From: Actinospica acidithermotolerans
GTDB taxonomy: Bacteria > Actinomycetota > Actinomycetes > Streptomycetales > Catenulisporaceae
DNA: 60,675 nt
NCBI RefSeq assembly: GCF_018139625.1
Contig: NZ_JAGSOH010000031.1
Coordinates: forward strand, 1-60,675
Reading direction: 5' to 3'
This document shows, in pieces, positions 52,844-60,675 of the stretch. The translations under genes and the position numbers were made by a program. The notes below the pieces were generated by a model, which saw only the letters and a list, made by a program, of their open reading frames with translations, searched no databases and was not told the DNA's origin. Every line of letters starts with the position of its first letter. Within the stretch, counting starts at the first letter, position 1.

Positions 52844-53097
52844 CGGGCCTCCCCTATCTCCCTCGGTCCACAGGCGTTGAGCACGAGTACGGCCAACGCG
52901 CGCCCGGCCTCGCGGCCCACGCGAGCCTCCGGGTACTGCATGCGCATATGTCGCGAAGAGTAGCGGCGAATCGCTCCGAGCGGTAGCCCAGCGTAATCGC
53001 TCGGACAGAATTCGTCGTTACCCCACGGGCAGGTGATTTATTCGCCACGCCGGGGGACGCGCCGTAACCAGGACCACCGGAGCCCGGTTTCCAGCGT

Positions 53098-53790
53098 GTG
53101 GAGACAACTATCGCGACGGGGACGCCCCGCAAGGCGGGCGCCGACCGGACCAATCCGGAGGACCGGCTCGGTCTGCTCGACGCCGCTCTCGAATATATCG
53201 AGGATCGGCACTGGGATGTGGTTCTTGGGACGAGTGTGATCCGGGAGGACGGGTTCTGCTTCTGCTCCTGCGGGGACAGGGGGTGCGCGATGATCGGTTC
53301 GCACCCTGCGATGCGCGACTGGCAGAAGCGGATCAGCGGCCAGCCGAGCAAGGCGCACGAGTGGTGGGCGGCCAATCCGCAGGGTTCGATCATCCTGCCC
53401 ACCGGCCGGGCCTTCGACGTACTCGAATGCTCCGAGGAGGCCGGGCTGCTGGCGCTGGCGCGCCTGGAGCGCTCCGGGGCGAACCCGGGGCCGGTGGCCG
53501 CGACGCCGACCCGGCGCCTGTACTTCTTCATCCTGCCGAATTCGCGCACGAAGGTCGCGAAGGCGCTGGCCGAGCTCGGCTGGGGGCGCACGGCGCTGGA
53601 CCTGAACTGCCGCAGCGCCGGCGACTACATCGTCGCGCCGCCGTCCCGGATGGGCACCCGCGGCCAGGTGCAGTGGGTGCGCGGCCCGGCGGACTCGGCG
53701 CGCTGGCTGCCGGATCCGGAGGAGGTGCTGGCGCCGCTGGCCTACGCCTGCGGCCTGCACCGCGACCGCGTCGCCGGCTTCCCCCGCTGA
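53098..53790 (+). CDS. Bifunctional primase/polymerase (prim-pol) family protein, probably catalytically degenerate
   Basis: GTG 53098 gives 230 residues. Shared with the prim-pol family of plasmids and ICEs are CSCGDRGCAMIGSHPAMRDW (the zinc-like Cys region with the family HP-x-W element), NPQGSIILPTGRAFDVLE, and DYIVAPPSRMGTRGQVQW followed by RWLPDPEEVLAPLAYACG. The acidic DxD motif of active enzymes is here DVLEC, and the sxH motif is replaced by TPTRRLYFFIL. A chromosomal streptomycete homologue that I recall also lacks them, so this is likely a conserved non-mobile relative with another role. No helicase or integrase lies nearby. Confidence 0.8.
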   Translation: METTIATGTPRKAGADRTNPEDRLGLLDAALEYIEDRHWDVVLGTSVIREDGFCFCSCGDRGCAMIGSHPAMRDWQKRISGQPSKAHEWWAANPQGSIILPTGRAFDVLECSEEAGLLALARLERSGANPGPVAATPTRRLYFFILPNSRTKVAKALAELGWGRTALDLNCRSAGDYIVAPPSRMGTRGQVQWVRGPADSARWLPDPEEVLAPLAYACGLHRDRVAGFPR

Positions 53791-53863
53791 CGTGCGGGTT
53801 CGGCGCGCGCAGGCGCAGGCGCCGGGGGCGCCGCTCGCGGCCGACTCCTTATATAGCGCGCGC

Positions 53864-53902
53864 AACGTTCCGCGGAACGTTCAACTTAACGTTCCGCGGA
53901 AC
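53864..53902. promoter_or_regulatory. Twin palindromes GTTCCGCGGAAC, operator-like
   Basis: An 18-bp perfect palindrome AACGTTCCGCGGAACGTT (53864-53881) is followed by AACGTTCCGCGGAAC (53888-53902). The core repeats 24 bp apart, about 2.3 helix turns. Upstream is an A/T-rich ctccttatatagcgcg (53845-53860) that could be a -10. Both neighbouring genes end here. Confidence 0.55.
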
Positions 53903-53955
53903 AGCGCAGTCGAGGTTCCCCCGCCTTCAGCCGGCCGTTCAGCCCGGCGGTCCGG

Positions 53956-54657
53956 TCAGCCCCGGTCCGCGAACACGTGCGCGGCGAGTTCGAGGTCGAG
54001 CTCGGTCGACTCCTTGGCGGCGCTCAGCAGCACCCCGCCCTCGGTCGGCGTCACCTGCACCGCGTTGCCCGGGCGCACCCCGGCGCGGCGCAGCCGGTGC
54101 ATTACGTCCAGGTCCGACTGGAGCGGCTCGCCGATCCGCCGGATGACCGCCACGCCGTGCTCGCCGGCCGGCAGCGTGTGCGCGAAGTCCCGCAGCGTGA
54201 CCAGGTCGCCGTCCCGGAAGCCGGTCGAGTGCAGGCCGGCGTCGAGCTCCTCCAGGCCCGGGATCGGATTGCCGTAGGGCGAGACCGTCGGGCTGCCGAG
54301 CAGCTCAAGCAGCTTCAGCTCCACCTGCTCGCTGATCACGTGCTCCCAGCGGCAGGCCTCCTCGTGCACCTCGTCCCAGGGCAGCCCGATCACGTCCACC
54401 AGCAGCCGCTCGGCCAGCCGGTGCTTGCGCATCACCCGGGTGGCCAGCTGCCGGCCGTTGTCGGTCAGCTGCAGGTGGCGGTCGCCCTCCACGGTCAGCA
54501 GCCCGTCCCGCGCCATCCTGGCCACGGTCTGGCTGACGGTCGGCCCGCTCTGCCCGAGCCGCTCGGCGATCCGGGCGCGCAGCGGGACGATGCCCTCCTC
54601 CTCGAGCTCGAAGATCGTGCGCAGGTACATCTCCGTGGTGTCGATCAGATCGCTCAT
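53956..54657 (-). CDS. DtxR/IdeR-family metal-dependent repressor
   Basis: The 233-residue protein has the DtxR plan: winged helix (TTEMYLRTIFELEEEGIVPLRARIAERLGQSGPTVSQTVARM), metal-binding/dimer domain with His in MRKHRLAERL and the EEACRWEHV Cys/Glu/His set, and an SH3-like C-domain (DVMHRLRRAGVRPGNAVQVTP). All metal ligands (Met10, His79, Cys102-like, Glu/His105-106 by family numbering) are visible. With Fe2+ it would repress iron uptake and siderophore genes. It lies upstream of nothing else in this direction, with pdxH 97 bp upstream of its start on the same strand. Confidence 0.95.
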   Translation of the reverse strand: MSDLIDTTEMYLRTIFELEEEGIVPLRARIAERLGQSGPTVSQTVARMARDGLLTVEGDRHLQLTDNGRQLATRVMRKHRLAERLLVDVIGLPWDEVHEEACRWEHVISEQVELKLLELLGSPTVSPYGNPIPGLEELDAGLHSTGFRDGDLVTLRDFAHTLPAGEHGVAVIRRIGEPLQSDLDVMHRLRRAGVRPGNAVQVTPTEGGVLLSAAKESTELDLELAAHVFADRG

Positions 54658-54754
54658 GGGAGCGGCTCCCGCCGGTCTCGGCCCACCTCTTCAGGCCCGG
54701 TCAATACAGTCAAAGCCCATTGTGGCGCACCGTGCGGACCGTGGTCGCACCCGC

Positions 54755-55429
54755 TCAAGGGCTGAGCCGCTCGACCCGCCAGCCGTGCGGCGCCGCGGCG
54801 TCCCGGACGTACAGGATCCGGTCGTGCAGCCGGTCTGGACGGCCCTGCCAGAACTCCACGGAATCCGGACGCACCCGCAGGCCGCCCCAGTGGGCGGGAC
54901 GCGGCACCACGTCCGGGAATCTGGCGTCGAACTCGGCCAGCCGCCGGTCCAGCCAGGCCCGGTCCGGGATCGTCTCCGACTGCTCACTCGCCCAGGCGCC
55001 GAGCTGGGCGCCGCGGGGACGGCTCGCGAAGTAGCCGTCGCTCTCCGCGTCCGGCACCGGCGCCACGGCGCCCTGCACGGCGACCTGACGCTGCAACGGG
55101 TACCACGGGAACAGCAGGCTGACGTTCGGATTGGCCGCGATCTGCCGTCCCTTTCGGGAGCGGAGGTTCGTGTAGAACGTGAATCCTTCCGGTCCGTACC
55201 CTTTGAGCAGCACCGTTCGGCTGGACGGGTGAGCCTCGGCGTCGGCAGTGGTCAGGACCATTGCGTTGGCTTCGAACCAGGAGGCGTCCGATTTTCGTGC
55301 AACGGCGTCGACTTCAGCGAACCAGCGGGCGAACAGGGGCTCCGGTGCGCTTGTGAGCTCAGTCACCTCAATCGCCCGTTCAGCGTAATCTCGGCGCAAC
55401 CTGGAGAGTTCCGGCTGCTCAGCGGACAT
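54755..55429 (-). CDS. pdxH: Pyridoxamine 5'-phosphate oxidase
   Basis: ATG 55429 with GGGAGG upstream gives 224 residues, the standard size. Family stretches are EPLFARWFAEVDAV, NAMVLTTADAEAHPSSRTVLLKGY, FTFYTNLRSRKGRQIAANP, and the C-terminal RVRPDSVEFWQGRPDRLHDRI then GWRVERLSP. The FMN enzyme makes pyridoxal 5'-phosphate from PNP/PMP. SerC, a PLP enzyme and part of the PLP pathway, is encoded 1.5 kb away. It is divergent from citrate synthase. Confidence 0.97.
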   Translation of the reverse strand: MSAEQPELSRLRRDYAERAIEVTELTSAPEPLFARWFAEVDAVARKSDASWFEANAMVLTTADAEAHPSSRTVLLKGYGPEGFTFYTNLRSRKGRQIAANPNVSLLFPWYPLQRQVAVQGAVAPVPDAESDGYFASRPRGAQLGAWASEQSETIPDRAWLDRRLAEFDARFPDVVPRPAHWGGLRVRPDSVEFWQGRPDRLHDRILYVRDAAAPHGWRVERLSP

Positions 55430-55642
55430 GTGCTCGCCTCCCAGATCTTTCGGCCCCCTGGATTTCCATCCGGCCGTTGTAGCGGTCCAATATAGGTAGC
55501 TGGCCGCACTTGGCGGGAACCTCCAAGGGCGTGCCGCCCGTTCATACAGCGCTCGACGGCGCCGCGATCCGCACGCGGACCCCGCTCGCGGCGCCGGAGA
55601 GAACCTCACGAAGGACATTTGCCACAGCAAGGGAGCCGTAGG

Positions 55643-58095
<2,453 letters not shown>

Positions 58096-58188
58096 TCGGA
58101 CGGCAGTAAGGCTGAGCGGCGGCAACTCTCATCTCGGTGTAACGCGGTCCTGAAGTTTCCTTATAGATGTTCGCCTAGCTTCGCGATC

Positions 58189-58461
58189 ATGCCGCGCATA
58201 CTCAGGATGAGCTCGCTGCTCTCGACCGCCTCGGGCATGGCGTTGGTCATCGGCACCGCAGTACTGGTGACGGTGGCCCTCGCCATGGCCCTCGTCGGCC
58301 CGAGCCGCTCCGCAGACACGGCGCGGGGCACGTCGACGAGGTCGGTCAAGGTCGTCAGCGACCACGCCCCGGCGCCGGTGACGGTAACGACGTCGCGAGC
58401 GGTGACGGGGACGCGTGCGGCTGGCAATGCCGGCGGAAACGGGAGCGTCGAGCGCCGGTAG
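58189..58461 (+). CDS. Possible small secreted/membrane protein (90 aa)
   Basis: ATG 58189 opens a 90-residue frame with a short charged start, one strong hydrophobic stretch (ASGMALVIGTAVLVTVALAMALVG) and a Thr/Ala/Ser-rich tail (VTVTTSRAVTGTRAAGNAGG). It looks like a signal-anchored peptide, but no ribosome-binding site is visible; a tatagat -10-like element lies 25 bp upstream, so a near-leaderless transcript is possible. It has no recognised family. Opposite-strand frames exist here too, so confidence is low. Confidence 0.4.
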   Translation: MPRILRMSSLLSTASGMALVIGTAVLVTVALAMALVGPSRSADTARGTSTRSVKVVSDHAPAPVTVTTSRAVTGTRAAGNAGGNGSVERR

Positions 58462-58537
58462 CCCGCGGCGCTGCACACCGGATCCGCGCTGGCAGGCGCC
58501 TCATCGGCGACGAGAGGAAAGAGCCGGACGGGGACCC

Positions 58538-58633
58538 TCAGTGGATGTGCTTGAGCAGCGTGCCGACGAGCACGAGGGCGAAGAGCGCCAGCAGGGTCGC
58601 GGTGACGATTCGGGTACGGATGCGCGGGTCCAC
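58538..58633 (-). CDS. Tiny single-helix membrane protein (31 aa)
   Basis: GTG 58633 opens VDPRIRTRIVTATLLALF followed by ALVLVGTLLKHIH. A basic start and one hydrophobic helix match my recollection of short actinobacterial proteins of the form (V/M)DPRxRTRIV with one helix. A TATGCT -10-like element sits close before the start, suggesting a leaderless message. It is below most gene-finder length limits. Confidence 0.5.
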   Translation of the reverse strand: MDPRIRTRIVTATLLALFALVLVGTLLKHIH

Positions 58634-58757
58634 CTCAACAGCATAGGCGCGCCCGCGGTGTGTTGATCGTGCCGGGCGGCTCCACCGGCCCGAAAACCCC
58701 CTCGGCCCCTCCTCGGCGAGCTGCCCCGGGGCCGTCAGCCATCGGCCGGCGACCTGC

Positions 58758-59348
58758 TCAGCGGCCGGTCAGCGGCCAGCGGCCGCGGCTGAGGTAGATG
58801 TTGGCCCGGCCCGCCGTCGCGGGCTTGACGGACTCGAACAGCTCCATCTCCTTGACCAGCCAGCGCGGGGTGCGGAAGGCGGCCATCCGATCGACGTAGG
58901 GCTGCAGGTCGGTCTGCGGCGGGGCCACCGCCGCCTCGGCGCCTTCGGGGAAGTCGTTGCGGACCCGGGCGAGGGTGACGTGCGGGCGGTAGGGGCGGTC
59001 GTCGATCTTGAGGCGGCAGCGGCGGGCGGCGGCGGCGACCGTCTCGGACAGGCGGCCCAGCCGGTCGCGGTCGCCCTGGACGCCCGCCCACAGGACGCGG
59101 GAGTCGAACTGGCCGCCGCCGGCCACGGACAGTTCCATGGGCGTGGCCCGGGACGCGGCCCGAGCCAGCCGCTCGGTGAGTTCGGGGAGCGTCTCCCGCG
59201 GCACGTCGCCGAGGAACGCGAGCGTGATGTGCCAGCTCTCGGGGTGGCGCCACCGCAGGTTCCCGTCCGTGTGCGGCAGCGTGCTCAACGCCGCGCGCAG
59301 TTCGAGTAGGACGGGCCGCGGCGGTACCACCGCGACGAAAAGGCGCAT
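58758..59348 (-). CDS. thpR: RNA 2',3'-cyclic phosphodiesterase (2H family, ThpR/LigT)
   Basis: ATG 59348 (MRLFVAVVPPRPVLLEL) with GGGAGGTG upstream gives 196 residues. The two HxTx motifs of the 2H superfamily are HITLAF (after RHPESW) and HVTLAR (after RPYRP), about 85 residues apart. The product hydrolyses 2',3'-cyclic phosphate ends of RNA and can ligate tRNA halves in vitro. It lies 46 bp downstream of the MFS gene stop on the same strand. Confidence 0.95.
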   Translation of the reverse strand: MRLFVAVVPPRPVLLELRAALSTLPHTDGNLRWRHPESWHITLAFLGDVPRETLPELTERLARAASRATPMELSVAGGGQFDSRVLWAGVQGDRDRLGRLSETVAAAARRCRLKIDDRPYRPHVTLARVRNDFPEGAEAAVAPPQTDLQPYVDRMAAFRTPRWLVKEMELFESVKPATAGRANIYLSRGRWPLTGR

Positions 59349-59394
59349 CGCGCACACCTCCCTAGGGAGCTGATTGATGAGTGTCAACTCATCA

Positions 59395-60675
59395 TCATGC
59401 AGGGCGGGCGACCACTGCGATGTGCGGGCGGGCCAGCAGGCGGGTCCGGATCTGCCGATCGGTGGTCCTCGCCAGCCAGTATGCCGCGCCCAGCGCGGCC
59501 GCGGCGGTGAGCGCGCCGCACAGGGACTGGGTCCAGCGCACGCCGATCTGGCCCGCGAGCCAGCCGACGATCGGCGACCCGAGCGGCGTGCCGCCCATGA
59601 ACACGAGTACGTACACGCCGGTCACCCGGCCGCGCAGTTCCGGCGCGACGGTGGTCTGCATGATCGCGTTGGCGGTGGTGGCGGTGGTCAGCCCGCAGGT
59701 TCCGGTGAGCGCGAGCAGCAGGGAGTAGGACACGATGTCCGGCATCACGGCCGCCGCGGCCTCGCCGATGCCGAACAGCAGGGCGCCGCCGACCACGAGG
59801 CGGATCCTGGCCTCGCCGCGGCGTGCGGCGAGCAGGGCGCCGAGCAGCGAGCCGACGGCCATGACCGCCGAGATCACGCCGTAGGCCGAGGCGCCGGCGT
59901 GGAAGACCTCTGTGGTGAAGAGCGGCAGCAGCACCGGGAAGTTGAGGCCGAAGGTGCCGAACACGGCGATGATGCACATGACGGCGAGCAGGTCGGGACG
60001 GGTGCGCAGGTAGCGGAAGGCCTCGCGCTGGCCGCCACCTCCGCGCCGGGCCCGCTTGTCGGAGTGCAGCGAGCGCTTGTCGATCATCGCGAGGCCGCTG
60101 ACGACCGCGACGTACGAGACGGCGTTGATCAGGAACACCCAGCCGCTGCCGACGACCTCGGAGGCGAACGCGCCGATCATCAGCCCGGCGACGGCGGGGC
60201 CGAGCACGCGGGCCAGGTTGAAGTTGGCCGAGTTGAGCGCGACGGCGTTCTGCAGGTCCTCCGGGCCTACCATCTCGACCACGAAGCTCTGCCGGGCCGG
60301 GGTGTCGGCGGCGGTCACCGTGCCCAGCAGCAGCGCGAACGCGTAGATCTGCCACTCGGTGATGTGCCCGGTGACGGTCAGCACGCCGAGGATCGCGGCG
60401 AGCACGCCCATCGTGCTCTGGGTGAGCATCAGCATGGTCCGCTTCGGGAAGCGGTCGGCGAGCACTCCGCCCCAGACGGAGAACAGCAGGATCGGCAGGA
60501 ACTGCAGGGCGGTGACGATGCCGAGGGCGGTGCCGCTGTGGGTGATCGTCAGAACGAGCCAGTCCTGGGCGATGCGCTGCATCCAGGTGCCGGTGTTGGA
60601 CACGACCTGGCCGGCGGTGAACAGCCGGTAGTTGCGGTTCCGGAGGGAGCGGAACAGGCCGCCCCGGGAGCCGGA
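59395..60675 (-). CDS. MFS efflux transporter (DHA3/EntS-like), C-terminal part
   Basis: The frame is open to the right edge, so the start is outside; at least 426 residues are visible. The start FRSLRNRNYRLFTAGQVVSNTG and TWMQRIAQDWLVL are typical of MFS DHA3 exporters (EntS and macrolide-efflux types), followed by FSVWGGVLADRFPKR and TPARQSFVVEMVGPEDL. Further helices (FGTFGLNFPVLLPLFTTEVF, YGVISAVMAVGSLLGALLAA) fit 12 in total. The C-terminus ends with RPHIAVVARPA. Substrate unknown. With the left-edge MFS gene, it brackets the window by chance. Confidence 0.92.
   Translation of the reverse strand, partial: SGSRGGLFRSLRNRNYRLFTAGQVVSNTGTWMQRIAQDWLVLTITHSGTALGIVTALQFLPILLFSVWGGVLADRFPKRTMLMLTQSTMGVLAAILGVLTVTGHITEWQIYAFALLLGTVTAADTPARQSFVVEMVGPEDLQNAVALNSANFNLARVLGPAVAGLMIGAFASEVVGSGWVFLINAVSYVAVVSGLAMIDKRSLHSDKRARRGGGGQREAFRYLRTRPDLLAVMCIIAVFGTFGLNFPVLLPLFTTEVFHAGASAYGVISAVMAVGSLLGALLAARRGEARIRLVVGGALLFGIGEAAAAVMPDIVSYSLLLALTGTCGLTTATTANAIMQTTVAPELRGRVTGVYVLVFMGGTPLGSPIVGWLAGQIGVRWTQSLCGALTAAAALGAAYWLARTTDRQIRTRLLARPHIAVVARPA

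Noticed and set aside
53098-53790. Sign of an integrated plasmid or ICE
   Set aside because: Prim-pol genes are frequent on such elements, but there is no integrase, repeat pair, Tra or helicase gene, and the protein is the degenerate chromosomal type.

Overview
The window is a GC-rich (roughly 70%), gene-dense chromosomal segment from an actinomycete. Codon usage is strongly biased to G/C in the third position, GTG starts are common, and the family content is typically actinobacterial: a large NAD-dependent glutamate dehydrogenase, DUF501, an Rv3235-like gene beside secA, a HemD/OmpR-type regulator, DtxR, and SMI1/KNR4. The gene order from smpB/ftsX/ftsE/prfB through a protein kinase, gdh, secA, divIC, eno and mfd to ppc resembles the Streptomyces core chromosome. 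The exact genus cannot be read from the sequence alone. I infer a Streptomyces relative, possibly a Catenulispora/Actinospica-like lineage. Most of the window is housekeeping; no prophage, insertion sequence, CRISPR array or rRNA/tRNA operon was seen.

Layout. 1-5.6 kb is accessory-looking: the start of an MFS exporter, a six-helix membrane protein, a secreted S53 (sedolisin) protease, and a divergent secreted beta-rich protein lying between two copies of an ssrA-type terminator. 5.7-10.4 kb is translation and division: tmRNA (ssrA), smpB, ftsX, ftsE, a tiny zinc-ribbon membrane protein, and prfB. 10.4-17.3 kb is signalling: two Ser/Thr kinases (one with an extracellular propeller-like domain) divergent from an FHA-FtsK/EssC-like protein whose P-loop lysine is missing. 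17.6-30 kb holds gdh, a small conserved protein, a patatin lipase, an MprF-like lysyl-phospholipid synthase, an Rv3235-family gene and secA. 30-37.4 kb holds a PIG-V-like mannosyltransferase with a glycine-rich insert, Ppx/GppA, DUF501, divIC/ftsB, eno, a P450 and an orphan RHH protein. 37.7-42.7 kb holds tatA, mazG and mfd. 43-50 kb holds an SMI1/KNR4 protein, ppc, purU, a sirohydrochlorin chelatase and a HemD-winged-helix regulator. 50-53.8 kb holds a Q/P-rich membrane protein, an HTH-TPR regulator and a degenerate prim-pol. 54-60.7 kb holds dtxR, pdxH, citrate synthase, serC, small proteins, thpR and a second MFS transporter running off the end.

Functional themes. ssrA with smpB gives ribosome rescue, and prfB gives UGA/UAA termination. 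ftsEX and divIC act at the septum. secA and tatA are the two export systems that would serve the secreted protease and the beta-rich protein. gdh, ppc, citrate synthase, eno and serC link carbon and nitrogen metabolism. mfd and mazG (7 bp apart) protect DNA and the nucleotide pool.

The most unusual signals are non-coding: (i) a dense cluster of DnaA boxes in the convergent ppc/purU gap, far from any dnaA gene; (ii) prfB's 3' end copied twice more downstream with an 18-bp minisatellite between copies; (iii) a 39-bp tandem array adjoining the ftsB 3' end; (iv) twin perfect palindromes between the convergent prim-pol and dtxR genes; and (v) a duplicated ssrA terminator flanking one gene. At protein level the notable points are the lysine-less FtsK-like P-loop, the internally deleted HemD domain, the acid-poor prim-pol and the glycine-rich insert in a GT-C glycosyltransferase.
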